Positions 43,489 to 58,600 of a stretch of DNA of 64,000 bases are shown here, in pieces (the first letter of the stretch is position 1; each line of letters begins with the position of its first letter). This stretch comes from Naumovozyma dairenensis CBS 421. Its lineage: Eukaryota; Ascomycota; Saccharomycetes; Saccharomycetales; Saccharomycetaceae. The notes below the pieces were generated by a model, which did not search any database, was not told the DNA's origin, and saw only the letters and a program-made list of their open reading frames with translations. The position numbers and the translations under genes were made by a program. The stretch covers positions 372,001 through 436,000 of the forward strand of contig NC_016489.1 of assembly GCF_000227115.2 (NCBI RefSeq). Reading direction: 5' to 3'.

Positions 43489-46400
43489 GGTGTTGTTGAT
43501 ATTGCTGTTGCAATTGTTGAACCATTTGAGGGTTTTGATTCAATTGTTGTTGCAATTGTTGTTGGTCATTATGAAGTTGTAAATATTGTGGTTGTTGTGC
43601 CTGTTGTTGCCCTTGTTGCCCTTGTTGTCCTAATGGTAAAGGAGGTTGTAATAATGAAGATGAATGTGTGTTATCTAAGAGAGAAGATTGACCTGCATTC
43701 ATACCATTAGAAAAATATCTTTGAATTGGAGGATTCAAATAAGATGTATTATTTGTTGCAGCGGCAGCAGCAGTAGCGGGATTGATATGAGAAGCGGATC
43801 CCATTGCATTAGTTAATGGTGAACCAGATTGTTTATTGGCCAAATGTGATAAGAAGGAATTATACATGAAATCTGAGAATTGTTGTTGATTCAAAGATTG
43901 GTTTGGTTGACCTGCTGTTGTAGATTGACCATAGGTAAAATCTTGTTGACCTGAAGTTGTAGTAGTGCCTGCGCCAGTGGTGGAACCAGAAGCGGTTGAA
44001 GAGCTACCACCAGCAGCGGTAGTAGCACTAGGTTGTTGTTGTTGGTATTGAGGTTGTTGAGGAGTAGCAGAACTCTGACCTTGTTGTAATTGAGGAGCTT
44101 GTTGTAATTGTTGTAAAGGAGGAGGGAAGTAAGCATTTTGTTGCGAAGTTCCCTGTTGTTGTTGTTGTTGTTGTTGTTGATATTGAGGTTGATATTGACT
44201 TTGATAAGGTTGAGATTGAAATTGTGCCAAACCAGCTTGAGATTGTTGACCAGATTGTCGTGATGTCTGGTATTGATTATCAGAGTGATCCAATTGCTGG
44301 TATTGCAATGGTTGTTCTTGAGCTAATCCAAGAAGGTTATTTGCAGAGGCGTCTTCGTGCTTAGGAGACCCACTGTTGTTAATACTTGGAATTTGCATTT
44401 TCTTCCTTTGTATCTTTGTTTCTTAGTAATATACTACTTTTGCTTGTGATCCTCACTTATTTTTTCTATAAAAAAAAAATTTATTGCAGAAGACTGAGGT
44501 ATCGTTTTAGTCCTTTGTCTTGTTTACGTGAGTCGGGTATGAAATGTTGTTCGTGATGAAGGTGAGTTAATTTCGAGGATTACTACTTGTTTATTTGCTA
44601 TACCCTTTTTTCTGGTTGATGATAAACAAATATTCTATGAGGCTCTACTGTTTTTCGTGTTCTAGAGAAACCTGTATCGAATTTTATTTGTTTGTTTGTT
44701 TATTTATTTGTTTGTTTGTTTGTTTGTTTGTTTATCTGCGTAGTTGTTGATAGAAGAAGAAGAAGAAGAAGAAGAAGAGAAGAAGGTGTTGAAGGAAAGA
44801 CAACTACTACTGTTGTTGTGCCATTTGGCCTCGCTCCTTGTTTTTCACTGGGCTGTCACCGCCTACGGAGGCCCTGGGAGAGTAAAAGAAGAAGAAGAAG
44901 AAGAAGAAAAGTTTTGCCGTTGTGTTGTGGCCGCCCCGGGCAACCTCCCGCCCCGCCCCGCCCAACTGCTGCCTCGCTGGGATTCTTTGACAGGAAGGGT
45001 TTGCTCTGCTCGCTCTCAGCTCGGCCTCTGGGCTCGGCCTCTGCTCTTCTTTATCCTCTGAGCCCACGAGATCCCAATTGTCAGGCAGGGCAGAGGGCCC
45101 TCTGAGCCCACGGCCTGTCCTCTGCCTAAGAGGTTCATTCGAAGGAGCAATTCCCCTTCGGCAGTTCCTTTCTGGTAGCAGCCAAGACCGCCCAAGCCGC
45201 CCGCTCGCCCGGCAACCAGACACGGAGGCCCTCTTTAACGTCCCGGAACACAGTCCACAGTCCACAGTCCACAGTCCACAGTACTCAGTACTTATTCAGT
45301 CAGTAAGGCGTGGCAAACTCATTCTCAAACAACGGGCCTGCGGACGCTAATTTCTACCGACTTGTCAATCAATGCCCAGAGAAATCATAATCGTGGCTTT
45401 TTCCTTTTCGTGTCTGGGCAAAAACGACACTGTCACAGATGTTCGCCAAATTTACCCATATGCAATTTCTTTGTCTACAAGGGATCACTCAATATAATCT
45501 CAAAGGTTTTGGCATATTTTTTTTATCTAACCAGAAAGAAAAACCATATCGAAAAAAAATATTAAGCATAAATTCAATATAATCGTTAGTTTGTTAGAAT
45601 TACATTTTAGTTACAGTGCAGATGTATATATATATATACGTTTAATAGCAAAACAATTTGACCTACTGATGTCAATTTCAGTTCCTTGACTTTCTAGACC
45701 TTGAATCAGCAACAGAATATGAATGACCTCTCCTTGGTCTTACATTATCAACAACGCCGTCTGTAGAATCACTGAAAGTAGAATTAGTTCCATCAAGCAA
45801 TTTATTTAACACTTTCTTCACATCTTCTTTATTTAACCTACCATCGTATAACAACGTCTTAATATTCGTACCAGGTTGCTTAACATTTTTAATATCAATA
45901 TCATCGTTGACACCACTAGTACCTGTATCAACACTTTTAGATCTTTCATGGACATCCACTCGTCTATCTTCCATAGTTTCTTCAATGGTAGAAATTTCAA
46001 TATTTTCAAGTCGTAATTGTTGTAAAACCATCTCTGTATGTTTCAATTTCAAATGTTGTAATAAATTATCCTTCCTTTTATGTTTACTTAAACACCAAGG
46101 ACATGAATAATGTCTTTCTGGTGAATGTGCCAATAAATGTCTTTTTAACCATGAAAACCTTTTGAAAGATTTAACACAATAACTACATTGGAAGACATTA
46201 TTGTTTATGATATTATTACTATTATTATTATTATTCATACTAGTACTAGTACTATTACTACTACTATTACTATTACTAGCAGTAGTGTCGTTTATATTAC
46301 CCGATACGCCCGATGATGAGGACATAGGATGGAATGATGATGAACCAACTGAACTACCTATTGTATCAAGTGAAGTCGTGAGTGGAGATGGTAACGGTAT

Positions 46401-46609
46401 CCCATAATTATTCATTGGTACCATATTTAAGAAAGTTCCCTCTTCCTCTGAAATATGTATTCGAGATTGGCATGGTGGTGGTGGTTGTGATGTTGTAGAT
46501 AATATATGCTGATGGTGAGGGTTTTGAAAATGGTGTTGCCTTGGATTTATATTATGACTTCCATCATCACTGCCGCTAGTACTCCCCGCATATCCAGGAA
46601 TATTATTAC

Positions 46610-46654
<45 letters not shown>

Positions 46655-49600
46655 TTGTAGTCGCTATGATATTATCTACAGTGCTCCGAGCAAACCTATC
46701 AGATGATGATGATGATGATGATGATAACACGATATTCTCTTGGCATGGCCGAATTGTAGTGGAATTAGGAAATGACGCCCATGACGATTGATTTTGATGC
46801 TGATTTTGCTTTTGTTGTGATTGTTGTAAAGGTTGCGATATATTTACTTTTACATGCCCTTGTTCTTGAATAGGCAACTGTTCATGAAGATTATTATTAT
46901 TGGTATTATTAGTGGTAGTACTTGTGTTTGTAGTAGCACTAGCGGAAGCAGCAGTTGTTGTAGGATTATCGTTCGATTCATAATATTTTTTAAATAGTTG
47001 TGCTGGCGGATATGCTGGTGTGGATCGGAGCGTCTGTGATTCTACAGTTTCTGAAAGCGAACGGAACTTACTTTGTTGCGGTAGTGAAATCGTTCTTGTT
47101 GGAGGTATATTACTGTGAAAAGAGTTACTCAGAAGTGATTCTGATTGTTGTAAAGTAGAAGAAGGATTTGCGTAACTTACAGTATTATCAGTTGAATATC
47201 CAAGTTGAGAAGCAAATTGGTTAGGTACTGGATGATTGCAATTTGATTGTGAGAATTGTTGAGGATCGAAAGTTTGATTTGATTGGGCCGGATACAAAGA
47301 CGTTAACTTTTGTGGAGCCCATCTTGGAATTGACATCCCTAAATTACCATTATTACTACCACTACTACTGATATTGTTATTAATATTCGGCGAACTAGAT
47401 CTATCTTCGAGATTCCCATTGTTATTTTGAAGATAAATAGCACTTTCGGACTGGATTTGATTTTGTCTTAAGTTATAGAATTGGCTCTGTTGAATGAGAT
47501 CGTCTTGTTGTTGTTGTTGTTGTTGTGAGTCACTTAACGGTATTACTGTGTTATTATATATTGGTCTTGGTAACTGTTGTTGTGGTTGTGTTTGAGGCTG
47601 AAATAATTGAGGTTGTTGTGGTTGTTGTGATGGGTGCCCTTGAAACCATGATTGTCCAGTAGATTGTCTTGAAATACCTTCCATTGGTAATTGTTGATAA
47701 TCACTCTGTACCCATATTTTCCTTTCAAGGAAACTGCTTTGAGTATTATCATATGTAGAATACTCGACATTCCTAAAGTCATTGTTGTTGGAACTATTAA
47801 TTGGATCATCGTAGCTGTTTTCTTCTTCTCGATGTGGGAGAAGATGTACATTAAAGCTCGGACTGGTCATTTTATTCAGATTTGGGAAATGTGATTGATA
47901 CTCTTTTAGTGGAATATTTTGCTAGTTGTATAGGTATTTTGAATGACCTTTTCTTTTTTTGCTGAGTAGTTTTGGAAGGAAATTATGCTTTTTAATTCTG
48001 CTTCTTAAATATATTGTTTTATATTAAAGGAACGATCAACCTGAAGGTAATGCTACAAAAATATTGAATGTCGTAACTGATTAGAGCTTATCAATGGGAA
48101 TAGACAATATAAAACTAATCAACTGAGTCAAATAATAAAGATAGAAAAACACAATAAAGGTAAATTGAATGAAAACAGAAAATGTGAGCTCGAGACGTGA
48201 TCGAGCCAATGGTTACAATGCGGATATGGTGGTGTTAATACACTTTTATATACTGTTAAGGTTAAGGTTTACCCTAGGAGGCTGTTAGAGTTCGTAGATG
48301 CTCGAGGGAAGAAGAATGCGATTAACAGACGTGCCCGTTATGCAAGTAAGAAATGTCTCTCTTTCACCATACACAAGAACAATATTATCCAGTGCTTTCT
48401 TAGTAATTGATTGTTGTGGGTTTGTAAACCGTCTTGGGAGGATGGTGATCGGTATTATTTTAAATTACTAAACGGTGGATTGAATTTTGGTGGAGAAGAA
48501 TAGCCAGATGGACGACGTCGAGATCTTCTTTTGCGTATGTAATCAACCAAGCTAATTTGAAAATAAATGTGGAAAATGAGTACAGTATTAGTAAATGGCC
48601 GCTACGGACGTGCTCTTCCGACGCTTCTCGACCATTCTCGATTATGTCATATATTTGACGTTGTGCGAACGTTTAGCTTTTCTCATGGCGCACCTTATGA
48701 GTACGGCGTTAAATTTAACTTGTAAGGGAGTTTTTACCCAGGAACGGATTTGGTCCCAGAGACTACCCAGGAGGCCGTATATTTGTAACGGTCGTTAGCA
48801 CTGGAGGGGACTCCGAAAAGAAACCCGTCACAATCCGAATACAGAGACTCATTCGTACAATGAAAAGGTGCCGAGACCGTAACGTTTAGGAAAATATCAT
48901 TCATAATAGCTTATTCAGTATCAAAAGAAACGGTTCGTGCGGATTATTCTCCAGCCCGTACCTTATTACCTTAAGTTAGTTAAAAGTAAAAACTCGTAGT
49001 GCGTGCAATTTTACTTGCATGCACTCTCACTTTTACCCACTTTTAAGGGGCATGGGAGGGTTTGTGTAGGATTAAAAACTTTTAGGGTTAGAGTTGGGGG
49101 TAAAACCATAAATTTGGGGACGAAATTGGGGGTACGACCAAAATATTTTTTTTAAGATGACTAGTAACTAAATTAAAAGCCACTGTATAAAAGTTTATTC
49201 AAATTTTAATAATGGGGGTTGGGGTGGAGTAAATATTTCTTTTCCGGGTTTTGAAACAAGTGGGAGTAGGCATTTGTGGGGGGGGGTAGAGAATATTTTC
49301 TACCCCTCCCTTGTCTGCTTTTAAGATGTTCATAAATGGGATGAACCCCACAATATGGTTCATTATGTAGGTACGTAATTGATTTCATTTCTTATAATCC
49401 TTTCCGGTAGTAACCGTGGTATTTTGGAAGTCATGTCTAAAACAAATCGTGGGATGTCAGCAAAGTTTTGACATATGGTAAAGGTTCGGCTTAACCTTTC
49501 TTAAAATAAAGGGAAGACATATAGGGTTAATTGAACTAAAACGAATATCTGAAAATACAGATTTTTAGGAGTTGTTACTGTTTCATATAAAGAAATAGTA

Positions 49601-52600
49601 AAGAAAAGAAAGCTAAATCAAGAACCAAACTCGGGTGCAACAAGAATATTCTTTTTCAGAATAATCAAAGAAGTAATTGTGTCAATACCACTTACGGTGG
49701 CCATTACGAACCGTGGTTTTGATAGTATTACCAGTACAGTATTTTCCTTTCCTATTCTTCTTATTATAGTCTTACCAAAAATGCAGGAGGGAGGTCTAGA
49801 GTTAAGGGACCAAAATGAACAAACAAACCCTATTACTGTTTTCGAATAATTGCCAGCCAATCGCGAGGGTCAACGATTTCTAAAGGAAGGCTGTCCCATT
49901 TTCACAAAACAGCTACTGCTCTTTTCAAAGTCAACCTTAGCGTATTTGCAGGGCCCAGAAATTGAGTGAGAGCGGAGATTACGGTAACTTGTGGTGCTCC
50001 AGAATTTCCACCACCGCGGTTGCATCGGACAAAAGTGTATGAACTGTTTGTTGATAATTTATATTATGTGTGTAACGTATATAATGTACGGTACGTATAG
50101 AACTCGCATCAAATAAGGTAAAAATATAGTTTAACTATATTGATAACGAAGCGGGCCTTAGAGGTATAGTTCAAGTAGAGAGCAGTCGGAGAAAGGCCGT
50201 GCCGTGCCGTACGTTAGAATAGTAAGGAATACTGCATCTATTTCTTTGTCGAGGTAATGCTATGTTTATACCCTCCGCTGTATCGCATTACCCAATAAGT
50301 TTGTTGTCAGCCCTCAAAATCGATGCAACTTAAATAGGATGCACCTGGTCACTAGGTAGGGTTTGTAGGAACCAGGCGACAACAATACAAAATTCCTCGT
50401 GATTACAATTGGAATACGACTCACATTGATAAACATTTTGAAAAATCAGTACAAAGGTTCACAAGAGTGTTTAATTAGACATAATATAGTGCCTCAACTA
50501 CTAGTAACAATATATAATAAATTATTTGCCTAATGCTTAGTGAGTCCTTTGTTTTTGAGTCTATATTCATCCTTCGCTTAATGGACGATTACGTAATTTG
50601 TACATTTATTTTTACATATAGACTACTTTCTCCAATCGAAGTGGGTAACTCAAAATTCTGCTGTAATGTGAAAATTATATATCATTTTTTATGGATAGTA
50701 CCCAATATCGTCTTAAGTAAAGCTACACACTGTGTGCGGCATACGACCTCAGCTGAATATATCAAGGTCAAAAAGCAAGGAAAGTAGGCCCGATAGAGAT
50801 TATCCCCTAGCTACTTTATAATCTTCCTGCATGATTGTTTTGTTCAATTGTTGACTATTCTAACCAGCGGACCATCTACATGAAGGCAAATCATCTCAAA
50901 CAAGACTTTCCTTTAACCTCTTCCCTAATATACTGCAGTAACGTTAACTTTAATGTCATCTCGCTATCTTCTAGTATAAATGACATTTAGCAATAATACA
51001 ATAATATTATTTGAAAGTAGTTCCTCGTTATGTTCAACAAGCAAACATATAAGAAAGAAGGATGAGAGAAATTGATGAAATACTTTCAAAATGCCTCCTC
51101 AATATTAACCATCCCATACTTATTGTGTATTTTGAAAGTTAACGAACTATTGCCAGTTACTTACTAAAGTCTAATTGTTTGTAACTATCATTTCAACTCC
51201 AAATTGAAACAAGACTATGATGTACGTATAATATTACTCATTATTATTAATATTATTATTGGTATTATATTAGTATTAGTATTATTAAAAAGACTTGATA
51301 AAGCACTCTATAGGGCGTGCTTATCTATGGGGACATTAAATGAAGGCATATGGTTGAATAGGAGAATTGGAAAAAAAAAGGAAACAATTTAATTTCCGCA
51401 TTCTGATTATAATTGGTTTGTATGAATTCTGGGTCATGATCCACCTTGACCATTGGACGATAGACTGGTTCCCACATTTGGTTCTTGACCCATTCGACAC
51501 ATTGTTCGAAATCACGAGGAACTTTGACTGTTTCACCATCCTTACCTGGAACCTCTTCTTGTTCTATACGAGCTGTACCTTCTTCAATAGACTTCAAGAT
51601 AACGGCAGCTGCAATTCTGGCAGATGTGTTGTTAATGACATCTAAACCAGGTAATAAACCTGGTCTTGAATCACCTTCTTTCAATTGAGATAATGAAGCT
51701 AATTCATCGACAGCAGCTGAGATCATCTTATCACTAATGATAGTAGAACGAGCTAAGACTGCACCTAAACCGATACCTGGGAAAGAATAACAATTGTTAT
51801 TTTGAGAAATACGGTAACCGTCAACGTCTTCAAATGGAGAACCAGTAGCAATTAAAGCGTCATTATTAGTCCATTTCATTAAATCTTTTGGAACAGCTTC
51901 ATGTAATCTTGTTGGATTAGATAATGGGAAAACAATTGGTCTTGGATTATGTTTGTACATTTCCTTTATGACTTCTTCTGTGAAGGCACCGGCTTGTGTA
52001 GAACAGCCAACTAAACAGGTTGGTTTAACACCACCAACAATGTTCTTCAAAGATTTAGTATCTATACCAGCCCAATCTTCATCTGGTTTGGCATATACAT
52101 TTTGTTGTGGAGTACATTTTTCAGCATGAGATTTCATGATAAGCCCATTTCTGTTCATTAGATATATCTTGGAACGAGCTTCTTCCAAAGTTAAACCATG
52201 ATTCACCATATGACTAACAACTTGATCAGCAATACCTAAACCGGCAGAACCTGCACCGTATACTAAAACCTTGGTATCTTTCAAGTCTCTATGAGAATGC
52301 CTCAAAGCAGCAATCAAAGATGCAACAACGACAGCACCTGTACCTTGAATATCATCATTGAAGCAAGGCAGTTCAGAACGATACTTTTCCAAAATTCTTC
52401 TAGCATTAGTAACACCGAAATCTTCAAAATGTAAGACAGCGCTTGGGAATAATTTCTTAACAGCTTTAATGAAGTTTTCAACTAATTGATCATATTGTTT
52501 ACCTCTAACTCTTGCAAATTTGTTACCCATATAAAGTTCATCTCTAGCTAATTGTTTGTTGTTAGTACCTACATCTAAACAAACTGGTAAAACTCTACCT

Positions 52601-55600
52601 GGATGAATACCACCACATAAAGTCATCAAAGCTAACTTAGAGACAGCAATACGAATACCACCAACACCTTGATCACCAATACCTAAGATACCTTCAGAAT
52701 CCGAAACAACGATATAATCCACATCTTTATCCTTACCATAAACAGATAATCTTTCCTCGACAGAATCTGGTTCAGTAATATCCAAGAAGACACCTTCTGG
52801 TTTCCTAAATCTATGAGAATAGGCAGCAATTGCATCACCTTCAGTTGGTGTATAAATGATTGGTACTAATTCATTGATATGTTTTTTCACCAAAGCAAAA
52901 TATAAGACTTTATTTTGAACCCTCAAATTAGTCATGAAATCATTTTTAGCAATTGGAGTCTTTAAAAAACACAATTGTTTGTAAGCTCTTTCTAATTGTT
53001 CATCTAAAGTATTCACTTGTGGTGGTAATAAACCTTCTAATCTGAAAGCCTTTCTTTCTTCTTGAGTGAAAGCGGAACCTTTATTGAATAATGGTGAGTT
53101 CAATAATTGGAAAGATTCTAGTGGACATTCAATGGTACCGTCAGAAGATAAGCTGGTAGCCTTAGCAGGATGAGAGTTAAAAATACGTTCAGCTTTGGAA
53201 CCAATTGGCGTCCTTCTTAAATGTTTATCATTGTAAATATCAGATTGGAAAGTAGTATCTCTTGTAGTGGTAGCTTTGTTGGCTCTAGTGTTCGAAGAGT
53301 AAAGACGAAGATGACTGATTGGAGTACTGCTTATTGAACGACGAGCAATATTCCTTTGAGTGATCATAGAAGCCACAGAAGTGGTCGTTCTTGTTCTAAT
53401 CATTATTTTTGTTCGTTATTTAATTGATGAGCGATGGCTTCAAAGATGCTCGGTTTTGCAGATCTTTTCAATGAACACTTCGATGATTATCTTTGAAAAA
53501 AAAAAGGCAAGACGAACAAGAGAAGAAATGGAATCGAAGGACAACTAGATAATAACAATTTTTTTAGAGATCTATTATATTCATTTATATATGAACATGA
53601 GTTTTATTATTAACAATGCAGTGTTCCACTATTGCGTACGTAAGTTTATGTAGTAACGACTATGACTATCGGAACAACTATAGGAAAATTTTTCACTCCA
53701 AGAAAAACAACGCACTCTACGGCAACTTCTTTGGCGGATGATGAGGGCGCGAAATATTTGCAAAGAGCAGCGAAATTCTGTGAGGAAAAGAGGAAATGTT
53801 ACATAATTTAGATTAACAAGATGAGTGAGTCACTTGGCATGCAAAGGACGGTCCAATTATTAGTAGAGGATTTGAAGGTTCTATATATGAAAGAAGAAAG
53901 TCCGATGATTCATCTTGTGTGGGAAAACGGTTTCCTCCTTAATATTTCAATGTATGGTAATAGATCCTTTATAGCCACAGATATTTGGAGAACATGATGG
54001 GGTTTTCTGTCTGTGTCTTTATTATGACTTCTGTTAATTTAAGAAGAGTTTCCCGATTTCTTCCGAACGTATAAACGGAGTTCGAATTTCGCATATATAG
54101 GAAAAAACAGCGGTTACGGCCAAAGTATTATATTTGTATGAAGTGGTTAGAAGATGCATAGCAGTCTTACCCTAACCAGCTGGCACAACGTTATCGTCGT
54201 CTAGAAACTTGGTCAACCCCGTCAAGCATCAGTGAATATTATTTAACAAGACCAAGCCGTTTTCCAACTGCGGCTAATCATCTTTATAAGTAATTTACTT
54301 GTTATTGATACTTCAGAGTTATCTCTTAACTACGTTCAAATATAATATATAGTTTGACTTATTTTGTATATAAAAGCAGATGATAATAAGGCGGATACTT
54401 AAAAGTTCTAAGATCGGGGCTTTCTCTGAAGCAGCTTCTGCTGCAAGCTTATCATTAATTATAGTAGCTCTTGAAAAGATCGCAATGCTTGGCATGCAAC
54501 ATATACAGTTAAGTAGTCCCTTCACTGATGGCGCCTCTAAGATACTGATCTTAGCGACCTGTTGACTATAGACCAGGCATTTTTGTAACATCGTTCACGG
54601 ATATTCATGTTCATAACATAAATTCCGACATAGAAACGGCATAATCATGCAAGCGTGGCAGCATGTATGCCAAAAAATATGTAGATTCATCGTAAATAAC
54701 TCCTTTTGAAGGGATATTTTGACCTTTATTTTATCAATAATAAAGAAAGTAGTCAAACTTAATGTTAGTGGCCAAGATCTATGCTTTCTTCATGGGAAAA
54801 AGGTTAAAGAAACCGCAGACAAGGAACAAAACTGCTAGATTCTCTAAGAGCAACCTCCAAGAGTTTTAGTACTGACAGTTCAGATTATGGTAATTTTATA
54901 AAAGGCAAGCACTTAACTCACATGTGTAGTAGTGCTTCGACGCCCATAGAGGTCTCCTTACGAAGTTGTAGAGCTCATAACTTGGTCCTCTTTGTATTGA
55001 ACAAGAGTGTCTTAAGATCAACGAGGAAAGCAAAGGTATATTGTAATAATTGCTTTCAAATAATGTACGGGTGTTTAGAAAGAACTTTCAATGGCAAAAA
55101 TGATCATCCAAGAAAAGATAAACATGAAGAAGTTGTTTAGTCAAATAGACAGTACAAAAGATCATAGGAGATAAACAGCTATTTTGCTCTATCAAACCAA
55201 ACTTTACCTCACTATTCACCTTTGCATTAGGTGCTAAGAAAGACACGGTCATATTTATTGAAAACAACACTATTATGGATAGAAATATTGATGAAATTGT
55301 AAAGAATTTATTAAAATTCGTCGTTAGAGGATTCTACGGTGGATCCTACGTATTAGTACTGGACGCCATCCTATTCCATTCCGTCTTGGCAGAAGATGAT
55401 TTAAAACAACTGTTAAGTATAAACAAAACTGAATTAGGTCCACTAATTGCCCGATTAAGATCAGATAGATTGATTTCCATCCATAAGCAAAGAGAATATC
55501 CACCTAATTCTAAAAGTATAGAACGTGTCTATTACTATATTAAATTTCCTCATGCAATCGATGCCATCAAGTGGAAAGTTCATCAAGTGGTACAACGTCT

Positions 55601-58600
55601 GAAGGATGATCTTGATAAAAACTCTGCTCCTAATGGTTATATGTGTCCCATTTGTTTGACCAAATATACTCAGTTGGAAGCTGTACAATTATTGAACTTT
55701 GATAGGACTGAATTTCTATGTTCGTTATGTGATGAACCGCTAGTGGAAGATGATTCAGGGAGGAAGAACAAGGAAAAGCAAGATAAATTAAATAGATTAA
55801 TGGATCAAATCCAACCAGTTATTGATTATTTGAAAAGAATTGATGATTCAAGAATTGAGGAAAATACATTTGAAATCTCATTAGCGAGATTGATTCCACC
55901 ACAGAATCAATCTCATGCTGCTTATACATATAATCCTAAGAAAGGTAGTACAATGTTTAGACCAGGTGATGCTCCTATGGCTAATGTGATGGGGACTGCA
56001 TTGGGTAATGATAGTAGTAGACGTGCTGGTGCAAACTCACAAGCTACTTTGCATATTAATATTACTACGGCAAGTGATGAAATTGCTCAAACTAAATTAC
56101 AAGAACGTCAAGCAGAAGAAAAAAGGAAACAAAATGCTGTTCCTGAATGGCATCAACAGAGTACCGTGGGTAAGAGTGCATTAGGAAGATTAGATAACGA
56201 AGAGGAATTTGATCCACAAACAACAGCACAGGCTTTACAATCTACGGAATCAATGATGAATGGCGGTAACGATGGATATCAAAATCATCGTACGTTGACC
56301 GAGCAGGAAATTGAAGAAAGGGAAAGTGAGAGAGCATTAAATGAATATTATGCTGCGTTGGCAAGGAAACAAGCTGCAGAGAGGAAGAAAGAGGAAGAAG
56401 AAGAAATGGAGGAAGAAGAGGAAGAAGAAATGGAGGAAAAAGGACGAGAAGAAATGGATCAAGATGCCATTGATGAAGAAGCAGAATTTGAAGATGAATT
56501 TGAAGATGTCGTAGAAGAGAAAAAGGAAAACCTAACTCTCCAGAAACGGAGGCCGAGAAGACAGCTAATCCACAGAATAATATAGATAAGAAGAGTACCG
56601 CGCAAGATGAGGGGGAAGAAATAGAGGCTGATGGAGATGACGATATGGACATTGAATTTGAAGATGTATAGTAGACAGCATCTTTTCTACATGATTATAA
56701 GCATATATATATATGTATATATACCCGATGATACAATGCATAACACAGCAATTTTTTTTATCCACTTTCCTGCTAATAGAAAACTTAATGATAGAGACTC
56801 TTCGTCGAGTCTAAGGTATATATTTAGGAATCAGACTGCATTATCCCAGTTCTCGCACCGTTATATAGAATTTAAGTCCAATACATCGATAACTCTTGAT
56901 GAATTTGTCTTATTATTCACAAAAGAAAATTAGCCGTTCATCGATTTTACAAAGGAAAAAAAGAAAAAAATTGAAAAAGTTTAAAAATAAAGTAACAAAT
57001 TCCTAACTTCATCGCATCGACTTACAGAACAGTATTCAATTTCAACTTCCTATTTATTTACTATATCAATAGCAATAAGTATTGTTGTCGGGACGATCAA
57101 AATGGGCAATGAAACATGGAAAATAGTCACAACAACTGCCTTACTTTCCGTTGCTGCCACAAAATGTGCAGAAATGGCATGGAAACATTATTCATTAAGC
57201 CATCAACAAGAGGAACACAAATTTGCTCCTGTACAATCGAAGAGGTCAAAATATGACGATAATTTATTCCGCGAACAACTAGCACGTAATTATGCCTTTT
57301 TGGGTGAAGAAGGGATGGAAAAATTAAAGCAACAATATATTGTAGTGGTTGGTGCAGGTGGTGTTGGTTCTTGGGTGGTTACAATGTTAGTGCGTTCAGG
57401 TTGTCAAAGGATTAGAGTAATTGATTTTGATCAAGTTTCTTTAAGTTCTTTGAATAGACATAGTTGTGCTACTTTGAAAGATGTGGGGACTTCCAAAGTT
57501 GAATGTTTGAAAAGACATATGGCTGAGATTGCACCATGGTGTGAAATTGATGCTGTGAATGAATTATGGAATAAAGAAAATGGTGAGAGGTTGATTAAAA
57601 GTGGAGGTGAACCAACTTTTGTTGTTGATTGTATTGATAATTTAGACACTAAAGTGGATCTTTTAGAATATGTCTATAATATGAAAGTTGATTTTATTTC
57701 ATCTATGGGTGCATCAACCAAAAGTGATCCAACCCGTATTAACGTTGGTGATATCACCACTACAGAAGAAGATCCAATGGCTCGTTCTGTTAGAAGAAGA
57801 TTAAAGATGAGAGGTATTACTACAGGTGTTCCAGTTGTTTTCAGCGCAGAAAAACCTGATCCACGTAAGGCCAAACTGTTACCACTACCTGATGATGAAT
57901 ATGAAAAGGGTCAAGTCGATCAATTAAGTGCATTAAAGGATTTTAGAGTGAGAATTCTTCCTGTTTTGGGTACAATGCCAGGTATATTTGGTTTAACCAT
58001 TGCTACTTGGATCATTACTAAAGTGGCTGGTTATCCAATGAACCCTATAGAAGGTAAGAATAGAATCAAAATATATGATGGTATCTATCAATCCTTAGCT
58101 GGACAAATGTCTCGTATTGGTAAAGAACAACGTGTACCAGTTGCAGTTAAAGATATTGGATATATTGTTGAAGAAATATTCAGAGGTAAATCCCCAGTAA
58201 GTGGCTATTCTACTAGATTAACCTTATCTCTATGGGATCCAAGTAAGCCAGTGTCATTACAAAATGTGGTATTATTAACTAAGGAGGAGCAGAAAGCTCA
58301 TGAAGAACGTGTTTTGAATGGTCAAGAGAAACTACAAGATGTCTATTCTAAAGAGGTCTTAGATTTGATCAAAGAAAGATTTGAAGAAGAAAAATATTAC
58401 TCCCAATTTAGATGAGATACGTCTTGTTTTTAAATGATTTACAGGATATGTATATGTAATATAGACCCAGGTATTGTTAATACAAGATATAATTCACTGA
58501 ATAAACTCTTACATCGGGTTCTAGACATTCTGGTGTATTATAGTTTGGGCGAAGTTTAAAGGATTTACTTCAATCTTGAATATATTAAATATTTATCTTA